The notes under the pieces were generated by a model. It had not been told where the DNA came from, ran no database searches, and saw only the letters and a list, made by a program, of their open reading frames with translations. Position numbers and translations under genes: made by a program. Shown piece after piece: positions 41,711 through 50,965 of a stretch of 64,000 bases of DNA. Each line of letters starts with the position of its first letter. Within the stretch, counting starts at the first letter, position 1. This DNA comes from Planctomycetota bacterium. Its GTDB lineage: Bacteria > Planctomycetota > Phycisphaerae > UBA1845. The stretch lies in contig JAUWWQ010000021.1 of the NCBI GenBank assembly GCA_030616775.1, positions 1 through 64,000 on the forward strand, given 5' to 3'.

Positions 41711-42931
41711 ATGGTAGGGCGGCGGACACAAGCAAGCGCGACCGGCGTCGTGTTCGTTGCTCTGACCCTGGCCGCGGGGTGCAACGCCCCGCACAAGACA
41801 CAAGCCCCTTTGCTGCTGTTCCCCTCGCCGCCGGACAAGCCCAGGATCCAGTTCCTGACCTGGGCGAGTGGCGCCGAGGAGGTTGAGGTCCCAAAGAGCA
41901 GTTTCGCACAGTTCGTACTCGGCGACGAACCCGAGAACAGTTTGGGTATTCAGAAGCCCTACGGCGTGGCCGCGAGGGACGGCGTTGTGTACGTGTGCGA
42001 CACGAAGATGCCGGGACTGTGTCGGCTGGACTTCAAGAACCGAACCTTCTCGGTGCTTGGCGTCCGCGGACCGGGGCGGTTGCGCAAACCGATAAACGTC
42101 CTCCTTGATGCCGCGGCGTACAAGTTCGTTGCGGACTCGGAACGTGAGCAAATCGTCGTCTTCGGCCCTGATGACCAGTATGTAACGGCGTTTGACGTCC
42201 CCAAGCCAAGCCATCCGGTCGACGTAGCCCTGTGGGAAAATGAGCTGTATGTGCTGGACAACGATGATTCCTGCCAGATCGTGGTTATGGATCGGCAGAC
42301 CGGCGAAGTGCTCCGTACTCTGGGCGGTCCGGGCGAGGAACCGGGGCAGTTCAGAAGACCCAACAGCCTGTGCATCGGTCCCGAAGGGCACCTGTACGTC
42401 AGCGACACCTTGAATTGGCGCATCCAGAAACTGACCCGTGACGGAGAGGTCGTCTGGACCACTGGGACGCCGGGCCAGCGCCTGGGACAGTTTATACGCA
42501 ACCGTGGTCTACGCATCGGACCTGACGGGATCATTTATGTTGCCGACGCCGCTACCGAGATCATCCAGATGTACAACGTGGAAGGCCAGATACTCATGCA
42601 CTTCGGCGGTCCGGGTTCGGTGCCCGGTGCCCTGGTGCTTCCCGCGACCGTGGCCATCGATGCGAGTTCCATCCCTTATTTCAAGCAGTTCATCCACGAA
42701 GATTTCAACGCCGAGTACCTCCTGTTCGTCAGCAGTCAATACGGCGAACACCTGATCAGCGTTTACGCCTTCGGTTCCTTCCCCGAAGGCTATCAGCTTT
42801 CGGACGCTCAGATAGCCTCACTCCCACCGGTGGGCGAAGACGAGAGCGAAAAGTCGGCAGCCTCATCGCCAGACGCCGAAGGTAGTCCGAATCAGGCGGG
42901 CGAGGCTCAGCAACCCAAGGAGCAGGAATAA
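41711..42931 (+). CDS. NHL-repeat lipoprotein 1
   Basis: A 406-residue beta-propeller lipoprotein. The signal ends in lipobox TLAAGC (TGVVFVALTLAAGCNAP). About six NHL blades follow, such as EPGQFRRPNSLCIGPEGHLY and IRNRGLRIGPDGIIYVADAA. The C-terminus is an acidic Ser/Glu/Pro/Gln tail after residue 375. I took ATG 41711 since the longer frame (41639) is Cys/Arg-rich. It starts the coupled electron-transfer operon. It is a paralogue of the 45713 gene (shared RIQFL/RIRYV start and phased blades). The propeller may hold cytochromes together or bind a substrate. Confidence 0.85.
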   Translation: MVGRRTQASATGVVFVALTLAAGCNAPHKTQAPLLLFPSPPDKPRIQFLTWASGAEEVEVPKSSFAQFVLGDEPENSLGIQKPYGVAARDGVVYVCDTKMPGLCRLDFKNRTFSVLGVRGPGRLRKPINVLLDAAAYKFVADSEREQIVVFGPDDQYVTAFDVPKPSHPVDVALWENELYVLDNDDSCQIVVMDRQTGEVLRTLGGPGEEPGQFRRPNSLCIGPEGHLYVSDTLNWRIQKLTRDGEVVWTTGTPGQRLGQFIRNRGLRIGPDGIIYVADAATEIIQMYNVEGQILMHFGGPGSVPGALVLPATVAIDASSIPYFKQFIHEDFNAEYLLFVSSQYGEHLISVYAFGSFPEGYQLSDAQIASLPPVGEDESEKSAASSPDAEGSPNQAGEAQQPKEQE

Positions 42932-42934
42932 GCC

Positions 42935-43615
42935 ATGGATGCCTGCCGGCCCCATCAGTGCCCTGCGCACCAGTTGCCCAAGCGACCAGGAGATTCCCGG
43001 ACGTATTCACATCGAGCCGGTTGGTGCGCGGCGGCCGTTTTGCCGCTGATGGTAGCAGCTCTGATCGTGGCGGCGGCGTGCTCACCCGAGGCCAAGCATC
43101 GGGCGCTGACATTCTTCTTCGATGGCGTTCCCCCACTTGAGGGCGACGTTGCCCATATCGAGGTCCAGGTTCCGGGAGACTTACTGGCCGGTGCGGCACT
43201 CAAACCGCCGCGGCGCGTGGAGGCCATGAAGAAGTTCTACAACCATCCACCCTATAAGGACAATCGTTGTGCCGGCTGCCACGACGTTGACGCCGGTGGG
43301 CTGCTGAAGACGGCCCGGGAGGGACTGTGCCAGAGCTGCCATCCCGAGAAGCCCGCGAAGAAGAAATATGTCCACGGGCCCGTGGCGGTTAACGGCTGCC
43401 TGGCGTGTCATCGTTATCACAGGGCATTGCATCCGAAAGTGCTGATAGACGACGCCCAGACCCTCTGCTTCCATTGCCACGAGACCGGTGAGCTGAGGAC
43501 CGATGAGCATCACGCGACGATCGAAGAGGAGCCTTGCATCGACTGCCACGACGCGCACGGCGGCGACGATCGGTTTTTCCTCATTCCGAAAGAGGAAACG
43601 GTTGATGCTTCATGA
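42935..43615 (+). CDS. Pentaheme c-type lipoprotein
   Basis: A 226-residue protein whose N-terminal signal (AAVLPLMVAALIVAAACS) has a lipobox-like IVAAAC. Five CxxCH sites lie between residues 110 and 210: CAGCH, CQSCH, CLACH, CFHCH and CIDCH, with bridging His in HGPVAVN and HATIEE. The first M follows the NHL gene stop by 3 bases, so the two are co-translated. Predicted attachment to a membrane on the periplasmic face makes it a candidate link between propeller and porin. The first 20 residues are polar and could be over-long. Confidence 0.85.
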   Translation: MDACRPHQCPAHQLPKRPGDSRTYSHRAGWCAAAVLPLMVAALIVAAACSPEAKHRALTFFFDGVPPLEGDVAHIEVQVPGDLLAGAALKPPRRVEAMKKFYNHPPYKDNRCAGCHDVDAGGLLKTAREGLCQSCHPEKPAKKKYVHGPVAVNGCLACHRYHRALHPKVLIDDAQTLCFHCHETGELRTDEHHATIEEEPCIDCHDAHGGDDRFFLIPKEETVDAS

Positions 43616-43628
43616 AACGTATTGATCG

Positions 43629-45716
43629 TTGAACGGAAGCAACGAACAGGTTCGTCGCGCGATATGCTGGACCGCTATAGGGGCAGCGGGGCGCGCAGGT
43701 TGTTGGATTGTGTGCCTGGCCCTCGGTGCCGCCGGTGCTGCATGTCCGGCCGGTTGCCGCACACAGCCTGGGAGGTCCACCGGCATCGGGGCGCTAAGAT
43801 TCACCGACTTTGGGGCCCACGCGGACTTCGTTGTCAGGTGGCGGGAAAGGGAGCAAACGTCGAAGACCACAACCAGTGAGACCCGGTCCGAAGAGACAAT
43901 CTACGAGGAGAGTGTCAGCCTGGAGACGAAAGGCTATGTGTACCATCCTAACCTGCTCGAATTCGCCCTCGGGGGAGTGTTCGGGCTGGTGCAGGAGGAT
44001 TTTACGGACATCATCGATGGGCGCAGGCGACACGACACCAATACGGGCGATCTTCTCGAGTTCGACGTGGACGCGCGGATGTTCAAGAGGAAGTCTTACC
44101 CCATGACGGTGTTTGCCCACCGCCGCCGCGGGCTTGTCCCCCGGCCCTTTCTACCCAGCCTGGAGACCACCACCACAAACCTCGGGTTCACCTGGCAATA
44201 CGTCAGCAAGAAGACTCCCAGCAGTTTTCAATTCAGCCACACTGATGCCAAGCTGACTCCGCTTTTCGTGACCGGGCGCACCGATGAGGAAGGCCGGCAG
44301 AAAAACACCGAACTGAGATTCGAGACCGCCTATCACTTCAGCGACCACCACGTGCTGTCGTTAACTTACGAGCATGAAACGGTCGAAGAAGAACCCTTCG
44401 AGCTCGACTATGACGCCGATGAGATCACCCTCACCCATCGCCTGGAGTTTGGCAGCCGGCACCAACACGATCTGCGCTCGGAGCTACATTACCTGAATCA
44501 GCGCGGTACGATCGACATTGAGCGTGCCCGCTGGCGCCAAGACCTGCGGTTGAAACACTCGGATACGTTGCAGTCTCTATTCCAATTGGAGTTGCTGGAC
44601 CGGACCCGCGGAAACCGATTCAGCAATGTGCCGGACGTGGAGGAGCGTTCACTCCTGCTTTCCGGGTCGCTCCGGCACCAGCTTTACCAGAGCCTGACTT
44701 CGCAGCTCCGAATGTACGTACGGGAACAGGAATTCGAACCCGACCTAAAGATCACCAGATGGGGTGGTGAGGCCAACTTCAACTACCGCAAGATTAACCG
44801 TTGGGGCGTGCTGTATGCCAACTACGGCTTCCGAGCCGAGCGGAACGATCACCGCGGAGAGTCGCGCACGACCGAGGTTGTCGACGAATCGCGGACTTTT
44901 CAAGACCCCGATCCGATCAGACTCAACAACCGGAATGCCCATGTCGGCTCCATTTTCATCACCGCGGAAGATCGCGTCACCATATACCAGCGCGGCCGGG
45001 ACTTTGTGGTGCGGACCTTCGGCAACGTCGTCGAGATTGAGCGCGTGCCGACCGGACACATCGCGGACGGCGAGACGGTTCTAATTGACTACCTGTTCAA
45101 CCTGGGCGGCAGCTTCGAACTGGACACCATCGCCCACAACTTCGGCATTCGACAGGACTTCGACTTCGGTCTGACACCGTACTACCGATTCGAGTGGCAG
45201 GATCAGTCCATCACTCCGACCAGAGCTACCGGGGCAATTGCCGAGGATATCACGGCTCACGTTGTCGGCGTGGAGTACCGGGATGCCCCGCTGAGACTCT
45301 TTGCGGAATACGAGGACCATGATTCAACCATAAATCCATTCGTCAGCTCGCGTCTGGGGGCGTCCTATACGCACCGATTCAAGTCCGGTGCGGAGACGAG
45401 CCTTCACACCCGCTGGACTGATACCAGCCATGTCGCGCCCGTTGAACGGGATATCAGGCTGCTGACGCTGGAAGGCCGGTACCGACACCGCATCGGGCAA
45501 AACCTGACAGTTGAAAGTTCTGTGCTCTACCGCAACGGAGAGGACTCGGTCTCCCGTGACACCGAAGGGATTGACGCATCGCTAGCGGTGGAATGGTCCG
45601 TGCGGCAGACGGATGTCAGAATGAGCTTGGAGTACAGCGATTTTGAGGACGAATTCACGGAGAATGACTCTTGCACCCTGTTCGTCCACGTGAGGCGAAG
45701 GATCTGGCAACCATGA
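43629..45716 (+). CDS. Predicted outer-membrane beta-barrel protein
   Basis: A 695-residue protein with a signal-like N-terminus (CWIVCLALGAAGAACPAGC), then long amphipathic alternating strands with aromatic girdles (LLEFALGGVFGLVQ, ELRFETAYHFSDHHVLSLTY, SLLLSGSLRHQLYQSLTSQL), up to the terminal strand ending RRRIWQP. No Cys-heme motif occurs after residue 50. That is the profile of a large outer-membrane barrel, as in porin-cytochrome conduits. The start is TTG at 43629 and is uncertain; an ATG lies just upstream out of frame. It overlaps the next gene by 4 bases. Confidence 0.8.
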   Translation: MNGSNEQVRRAICWTAIGAAGRAGCWIVCLALGAAGAACPAGCRTQPGRSTGIGALRFTDFGAHADFVVRWREREQTSKTTTSETRSEETIYEESVSLETKGYVYHPNLLEFALGGVFGLVQEDFTDIIDGRRRHDTNTGDLLEFDVDARMFKRKSYPMTVFAHRRRGLVPRPFLPSLETTTTNLGFTWQYVSKKTPSSFQFSHTDAKLTPLFVTGRTDEEGRQKNTELRFETAYHFSDHHVLSLTYEHETVEEEPFELDYDADEITLTHRLEFGSRHQHDLRSELHYLNQRGTIDIERARWRQDLRLKHSDTLQSLFQLELLDRTRGNRFSNVPDVEERSLLLSGSLRHQLYQSLTSQLRMYVREQEFEPDLKITRWGGEANFNYRKINRWGVLYANYGFRAERNDHRGESRTTEVVDESRTFQDPDPIRLNNRNAHVGSIFITAEDRVTIYQRGRDFVVRTFGNVVEIERVPTGHIADGETVLIDYLFNLGGSFELDTIAHNFGIRQDFDFGLTPYYRFEWQDQSITPTRATGAIAEDITAHVVGVEYRDAPLRLFAEYEDHDSTINPFVSSRLGASYTHRFKSGAETSLHTRWTDTSHVAPVERDIRLLTLEGRYRHRIGQNLTVESSVLYRNGEDSVSRDTEGIDASLAVEWSVRQTDVRMSLEYSDFEDEFTENDSCTLFVHVRRRIWQP

Positions 45717-46816
45717 CAACGGAACTGATCGAAAGGGGCGTAAATCCGGTGGCATGGCGTCCCGTCGGGGTGTTCTATATCATCGCGATGGCGGTGCCGC
45801 TCCTTGTCGCGTCGGGCTGTCAGCGTCCTTTAAGGCCGATCTTCGACGAGCCTTTATCGCCAATCACCTGGCCTGCCGACCCCGCTCGGGCAAGGATCAG
45901 GTATGTGGGGCAACTGACCTCGTCGGCCGACCTCAAGCCGCAGCGAAAGCTCTTCCAGGGAGTCGTGGACTTCCTCGTAGGGATAAAGGCCCCGGAGCAG
46001 CTTTACGGACCACGTTCCGTGGTCATCACCAAGGACGGAACCAGAGTGTGGATCGCGGATCCCGGTGGGCGCTGCCTGCACCTGTTTGATTTGCAGGATC
46101 GGTCCTACAAGAAGGTCATACGTGCGGGCAACGAGCATTTGTTCAGTCCGTCGGGCTTGTGCGTTGGACCTGACGAAACGATCTTCGTCAGCGATGCCGA
46201 GAGCGTCGCTATTTATCAATTGTCTGGACGTACCGGGGCGCTTCGCCGTTCGCTGCGCCTTACTGATGACGTTAAGCGGCCCGTGGCCCTGCACTATGAC
46301 GGTGATAAAGAGGAGCTCTTCGTCGTCGACGTCGCCGCTCACAACGTCAAGGTTCTAGGTCTTGACGGGCGGCCCATTCGCATTATTGGCAGACGGGGAA
46401 AGGGCCCGGGTCAGTTCAACTTTCCGTGTGACATCGCCGACGACGGCACGGTCATCTGGATTGCCGACACCGGCAACCAGCGGGTCCAGGGACTGACCCA
46501 TACCGGCGATCCGGTCGCCATCTTCGGGGAGGCGGGTGACGCCCCGGGCCAGTTGGCCCTGCCCAAGGGAATCGCCACCGACAGCGATGGAAACATATAC
46601 GTCGTGGATGCCCGCTTTGAGAACGTGCAGATATTCGACCGTACCGGTAGCCTGCTGCTCGTGATCGGCGAGGAGGGGACCGGGCCGGGGCAGTTCTGGC
46701 TGCCTGCCGGGATATTCGTCGATCCAGACGACAGAATCTGGATCTGCGATACGTATAATCGGCGCGTCCAGGTCTTCGAGCGCCTAATAGAGACTCGCGT
46801 CGGAGTTCAGCCATGA
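45713..46816 (+). CDS. NHL-repeat lipoprotein 2
   Basis: A 367-residue NHL-propeller lipoprotein. The signal FYIIAMAVPLLVASGCQRPL has lipobox VASGC. Blades include LYGPRSVVITKDGTRVWIAD, PGQFNFPCDIADDGTVIWIA and LALPKGIATDSDGNIYVVDA. ATG 45713 overlaps the barrel stop and its own stop overlaps the next ATG, both by 4 bases. Compared with NHL lipoprotein 1 it lacks the acidic tail. It probably lies on a membrane surface next to the barrel and the twelve-heme cytochrome. Confidence 0.86.
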   Translation: MTTELIERGVNPVAWRPVGVFYIIAMAVPLLVASGCQRPLRPIFDEPLSPITWPADPARARIRYVGQLTSSADLKPQRKLFQGVVDFLVGIKAPEQLYGPRSVVITKDGTRVWIADPGGRCLHLFDLQDRSYKKVIRAGNEHLFSPSGLCVGPDETIFVSDAESVAIYQLSGRTGALRRSLRLTDDVKRPVALHYDGDKEELFVVDVAAHNVKVLGLDGRPIRIIGRRGKGPGQFNFPCDIADDGTVIWIADTGNQRVQGLTHTGDPVAIFGEAGDAPGQLALPKGIATDSDGNIYVVDARFENVQIFDRTGSLLLVIGEEGTGPGQFWLPAGIFVDPDDRIWICDTYNRRVQVFERLIETRVGVQP

Positions 46817-48528
46817 ATCCCGCGTCAAACCGCAGTTTGTTGGGTGTGTTCGTAGTGGCGATCGTGTGCTGTCCCCGGATGGTTGGGGCCCAAGAACGTG
46901 TCGTCGAAACGGTGCATAACCTCTCGGTCAGCGGTCCGGGGGAGATTCGCGCTGAGTCGGAAGAGCAAGTCTGCATCTTCTGCCACGCGCCCCACAGCAC
47001 CGCCGGGTCGATACCGTTGTGGAATCGTGAGTTTCCGGTCGCGAACTACAGGATATACCAGTCATCGACGTTCGATGCCGCCCCGGGCCAACCCACCGGG
47101 GCCAGCAAGCTGTGCCTGAGCTGTCATGATGGGACCATCGCACTTGGTCGTGTTCTCAGCCGGGCCGACCGCATTCGCATGGTCGGTGGAGACTTCATAC
47201 CGGCGGGTCTATCAAACCTTGGGACCGATCTATCTGACGATCACCCGGTCAGTTTTCATTACACGGCCGGACTGGCGGCATCGGACCGCCAGCTCAAAAA
47301 CCCCAGCACACTGCCGGCCGAGATCACGCTCGATCCATCTGGGCAGCTCCAGTGCACGGCGTGCCACGACCCGCACCGCAACAGACACCGAATGTTCCTG
47401 ACGTTAAGCGACGAGTTCGGCGTCCTCTGCGCGGTATGTCATGACATGCGCGGTTGGTCATCCGGTTCACACGGCGTCTCCGGGCAGGCGGTGTCTGGCG
47501 CGGCCATGGGCGATTGGCCGTTCGGTACCGTGGCCCAGAACGCCTGCCGCAGTTGCCACCGCAGCCATGCCGCAGGCGGCCGTGAGCGGCTGCTTATCTT
47601 TGAGAGAGAGGAAGATAACTGTCTGAGCTGTCACGACGGACGAGTCGCACGGTCTGACATCAGCGCTGAAATTGACAAGCAGAGCTCTCACGACCCGCGC
47701 TTGTATATTGGCATTCACGACCCTGCGGAGACGGCGGCTGGTTCGCAACCGCATGTCGAGTGCAGCGACTGTCACAATCCACATGCGGCTGCCGCACCGA
47801 GCGATCAGGGTTACATCCCCATCGGGGCGACCATGCGCGGGGTATCGGGGGTGACATCGGGCGGCGGCTATGTGCAGGAGGCCCAGTTTGAATATCAGGT
47901 CTGCTATCGCTGCCACGGCGACGCGCCGGTTCCGACTACACGCCGCATTGTCCGCCAGGCCGATCAGCCCAACCTGCGTCTGAAGTTCAGCTCGACCAAT
48001 CCCAGCTTCCACCCGTTGGTAACGGCCTCGCCGGGCACGGATACGGTCAGCCTGGATCCGACCATCCCCCGTGGGACGCTGATCCGCTGCACCGACTGCC
48101 ACAGTAATGACACCGGGCCCCGAGCAGGCGGCAGCGGGCCTGACGGGCCACACGGCTCCGTGTACGACTTTCTTCTGGAACGCAACTACACCGTGTACGA
48201 CAATACGCCCGAATCGGACTACGACTACGCACTCTGCTACAAATGCCACAGACGCGCCAGCATCTTGAATAATGAGAGCTTCCCACGGCACGCCGAACAC
48301 CTGCGAGACCGGGACGCACCATGCAGCGCCTGCCACGACCCCCACGGAGTCAGTACGACCGTAGGCGGCGCCTCGGACCACATTCACCTTATCAACTTCG
48401 ACATCACCATTGTCCGCCCGTTGACCGGGACCGGGCAGATGGCATTTCGAGACCTCGGACGATTGGCCGGTAGCTGCACCTTGACATGCCACGGCCATGA
48501 CCACGACAACCAAGAATACGGCAACTGA
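46813..48528 (+). CDS. Twelve-heme-motif cytochrome c
   Basis: A 571-residue secreted cytochrome (signal LLGVFVVAIVCCPRMVGAQ). Eleven CxxCH sites occur: CIFCH, CLSCH, CTACH, CAVCH, CRSCH, CLSCH, CSDCH, CYRCH, CTDCH, CYKCH and CSACH. A last CxxxCH (CTLTCH) lies near residue 560. The N-terminal 200 residues match the tetraheme module of 40213 and 40897 (GASKLCLSCHDGTIALGRVL, LGTDLSDDHPVSFHY). The C-terminal 370 residues are unrelated. It could be the extracellular or periplasmic end of the conduit. It closes the operon. Confidence 0.9.
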   Translation: MNPASNRSLLGVFVVAIVCCPRMVGAQERVVETVHNLSVSGPGEIRAESEEQVCIFCHAPHSTAGSIPLWNREFPVANYRIYQSSTFDAAPGQPTGASKLCLSCHDGTIALGRVLSRADRIRMVGGDFIPAGLSNLGTDLSDDHPVSFHYTAGLAASDRQLKNPSTLPAEITLDPSGQLQCTACHDPHRNRHRMFLTLSDEFGVLCAVCHDMRGWSSGSHGVSGQAVSGAAMGDWPFGTVAQNACRSCHRSHAAGGRERLLIFEREEDNCLSCHDGRVARSDISAEIDKQSSHDPRLYIGIHDPAETAAGSQPHVECSDCHNPHAAAAPSDQGYIPIGATMRGVSGVTSGGGYVQEAQFEYQVCYRCHGDAPVPTTRRIVRQADQPNLRLKFSSTNPSFHPLVTASPGTDTVSLDPTIPRGTLIRCTDCHSNDTGPRAGGSGPDGPHGSVYDFLLERNYTVYDNTPESDYDYALCYKCHRRASILNNESFPRHAEHLRDRDAPCSACHDPHGVSTTVGGASDHIHLINFDITIVRPLTGTGQMAFRDLGRLAGSCTLTCHGHDHDNQEYGN

Positions 48529-48547
48529 CGTGAGTCGTACGATCGGC

Positions 48548-48574
48548 TACGGCCGGCAGGGGCGCCGGCCGCTA
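48548..48574. terminator. Candidate bidirectional terminator hairpin
   Basis: tacggccggc and gccggccgcta pair around a short loop between the stops of two convergent operons. There is no T tract after it on either strand, so it may be a simple hairpin instead. Confidence 0.4.
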
Positions 48575-48600
48575 CACAAAGAACGAGAATGCCCTGGGCA

Positions 48601-49716
48601 TCACAACATCTGTCTGTCCGGCGAGCCGGCGGTGTGTCCGGGATGTTCACAGAAGGCCTTCTTGTACAGCACGAGCATGGCAGCTAGGACGAAGAGCAGG
48701 CCCGCGGTACCGACGGCGATTCTGGTTTGCCGCTGACGGGCGTCGTGCAACGCCTGAACGAGTTCGTGGTCATAGGCCGTGTGCTTGGCGACGTGCTCGA
48801 TGGATTTGGCCAGCTCGTTGATCTCCCGGATGTTGCACCCGTGTTGCACTTCGCGGAGGCGGAGCCAGGTGTCGTCCAGGTGCTCGTACATTTCGGTCAG
48901 GGCCAGGTTGCGATAGCCCATCCGCTGGAGGTCCTGAAACTGCACGGAGCATTGCTCGATCAGCCCGGCGGCCTGCTCGAAGGTCTCCCGGATCTTGGCG
49001 ACCACAGTCATGTTGCCCGTCGTGTGGCAGGGTGAACATTTGCCGAGTTCCTCCCGGGAGCGGGCATCCAGGATGTCCGTGGTGGCAAGGGGGATGGCAT
49101 GACTGCCTTCCCCATGGCAGAACAGACAGGAAGGGACGCCGACTCTCCCGTGGGCACTGGCCAGGTGTTTCTCCGCACTTTTGGCATGGCATATCGCGCA
49201 CACATACGCGATACCTCGTCCTCGGGTCATGTTGACACCGCCGTCCCGGCTGAACAGGCAGCCGGGGGCCTCCGGGCCCACGTGCGGGTCGCCGAGATGC
49301 TTCTCAATATCGCTGCTGTGGCATTCCCTACACGCGAAGGAGATATCTGCTTCGACGGCCATGCCGATTCCAACACGGTCCCGCAAGAACAGAAACTCCG
49401 GGTTGAACGCCAGATGAGAGACCTCCTTGAACTCGTCATCCGACGAGAACTCCTCGCGTTTCACCTTCGCGTCACCACCATGGCAGCTCTCGCAGGGAGT
49501 GTTCTCCTCATAGTGCACGCTCTTGGCCCACTCCTGGTCGACGATCTCCGCCAATCGCCCGCCGCTTTTGCGGTGGCACTCCATGCAGGCATTGCCGGCG
49601 TACCATACCTCGGGAGTTGCATCTTCGGCCGGTGGCACACCCACCGTGTCAGGGGCGCTCGACAAGAGCAGTAAGACAAAAATGGCCGGAAGCAGCATCA
49701 TCTCGACCAGTCCCAT
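48601..49716 (-). CDS. Six-heme membrane-anchored cytochrome c
   Basis: About 371 residues with an N-terminal hydrophobic segment (LLPAIFVLLLLSS), six CxxCH sites (CMECH, CESCH, CRECH, CAICH, CLFCH, CSPCH), a helical stretch (EQAAGLIEQCSVQFQDLQRM) and a C-terminal helix (GTAGLLFVLAAMLVLYKKA). A GCLFSR in the middle may be a lost heme motif. ATG 49701 overlaps the upstream stop as ATGA; ATG 49716 is an alternative. Last gene of the Rieske/b operon, it could replace cytochrome c1/f as the acceptor. The family is unnamed to me. Confidence 0.85.
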   Translation of the reverse strand: MGLVEMMLLPAIFVLLLLSSAPDTVGVPPAEDATPEVWYAGNACMECHRKSGGRLAEIVDQEWAKSVHYEENTPCESCHGGDAKVKREEFSSDDEFKEVSHLAFNPEFLFLRDRVGIGMAVEADISFACRECHSSDIEKHLGDPHVGPEAPGCLFSRDGGVNMTRGRGIAYVCAICHAKSAEKHLASAHGRVGVPSCLFCHGEGSHAIPLATTDILDARSREELGKCSPCHTTGNMTVVAKIRETFEQAAGLIEQCSVQFQDLQRMGYRNLALTEMYEHLDDTWLRLREVQHGCNIREINELAKSIEHVAKHTAYDHELVQALHDARQRQTRIAVGTAGLLFVLAAMLVLYKKAFCEHPGHTAGSPDRQML

Positions 49717-50267
49717 GGCCCGTGCAAAACGCGTTGAATTTTGCGACGCTCGCGGGCCAACAGCACGTAGAACAAAGCCACGACCAGGCACGACATGAAG
49801 ATCATCGGAATCGACGGCGGCCAGGCAGCCCAAAGCGTAAACGCCACGAACAGCACAATGACCAGCGTGACCAAAAATCGATGAAGCGCACCCGGCGGTC
49901 TATGCGACCAACGACGCGCCCACAGCGGAACCAGGACCACGGCAAGTGCAATCAACCCCTGCGAAAGCACACCGATCGTCTTGCCGGACATGCCCAGCAA
50001 CTCCTGCGGGGGCAGCTTGAGATACTGATAGGCCGCAAGGAAATACCACTCGGGCCGGAGGTGGGCGGGCGTGGCTCGTGGGTTGGCCGGCTCCGACTCC
50101 TCGATCCAATGCCCCAGGTCCCAATGATCCAGAATAACGGGAAGAACGGCCAGGACCGTGATGACAGCCAGCGTGCACAGCGTGACAACGGCCATGCGCA
50201 TGATCTCGTTCGGCCAGAAGGGTTCGAGTTGCTCCGGCGTGTATTGTTTGCGATAGTCAACCGCCAC
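49698..50267 (-). CDS. petD: Cytochrome b subunit IV (PetD-like, C-terminal half)
   Basis: A 189-residue membrane protein homologous to the C-terminal half of cytochrome b, encoded apart from the N-terminal half as in b6f-type complexes. PEWYFLAAYQYLKL carries the PEWY motif of the quinol-oxidation (Qo) site. Four helices are predicted (VVTLCTLAVITVLAVLPVIL, GLIALAVVLVPLWARR, FLVTLVIVLFVAFTLWAA, IFMSCLVVALFYVLL), one more than plain subunit IV. It lies 22 bases after petB. Confidence 0.93.
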   Translation of the reverse strand: MAVDYRKQYTPEQLEPFWPNEIMRMAVVTLCTLAVITVLAVLPVILDHWDLGHWIEESEPANPRATPAHLRPEWYFLAAYQYLKLPPQELLGMSGKTIGVLSQGLIALAVVLVPLWARRWSHRPPGALHRFLVTLVIVLFVAFTLWAAWPPSIPMIFMSCLVVALFYVLLARERRKIQRVLHGPWDWSR

Positions 50268-50289
50268 GCTCGTTCACTCCCAATACCGC

Positions 50290-50949
50290 TTACAGCGGTT
50301 TCGAAATCCCGGTCCGACGGATCATGGTAAAATGGATCCCCATAAATATTACGGCAGCACCCGGCAGCACCCAAATGTGCATGGCGAAGAAGAAGCCCAA
50401 GGTCTCCCCGGAGATGTTTGGTCCGCGCCGGGCCCAGATCGAAATCTGCTCACCAATAACCGGGATGGCGGTGGGAATTTCAGTCGCCACGCTCGCCCCC
50501 CAATAGCTGAGATTGGTCCAGGGAAGCAGATATCCGGTAAACGCCATCCCCGCAGTCAAGGAGAGAAGAATTATGCCCGACAACCAGTGCAACTCGCGCG
50601 GGGACCGGTAAATCTTGTAGTAGGCAATGCGGGCCATGTGCATCAAGACCAACACGATCATCACGTCGGCGCCGACGGCATGAACACGCTGAATCAGCCA
50701 ACCCATCGGAACGTTGCTCTTGATGAAGGTCACCGAGTCCCAGGCCCGGGCGGGATCCGGTTTGTAGTAGATCAGCAGGAGAATGCCCGTGTACACCTGG
50801 ATCACGAACAGCAGGAACGCCAGTCCTCCGAAACAGCCCGCCCAACCGAGCGTGCGCGGGACCCACTTCCTGGTGATGTTCTTCTCCACGAAGGGCGTGA
50901 GTTGATAGCGGTCGTCGAGTCCCTTATAGATGGCCCGTAATAACGCCAT
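50290..50949 (-). CDS. petB: Cytochrome b N-terminal half (b6-like)
   Basis: A 219-residue cytochrome b6-like subunit binding two b hemes. The two His pairs are VHAVGADVMIVLVLMHMAR and FAMHIWVLPGAAVIFMGIHF. Cys39 lies in GWAGCFGGLAFL, the site where b6f-type and Gram-positive b6 subunits bind heme ci (cn) covalently. GYLLPW is conserved. The length is normal. The gene order Rieske, b, subunit IV makes a quinol-oxidising complex. It is 16 bases downstream of the Rieske gene. Confidence 0.94.
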   Translation of the reverse strand: MALLRAIYKGLDDRYQLTPFVEKNITRKWVPRTLGWAGCFGGLAFLLFVIQVYTGILLLIYYKPDPARAWDSVTFIKSNVPMGWLIQRVHAVGADVMIVLVLMHMARIAYYKIYRSPRELHWLSGIILLSLTAGMAFTGYLLPWTNLSYWGASVATEIPTAIPVIGEQISIWARRGPNISGETLGFFFAMHIWVLPGAAVIFMGIHFTMIRRTGISKPL

Positions 50950-50965
50950 TCCTATACCTTTGGCC

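Noticed and set aside
47467-48513. 348-codon minus frame opposite the twelve-heme cytochrome
   Set aside because: Its codons mirror the plus-strand CxxCH gene, and the heme motifs decide the strand.
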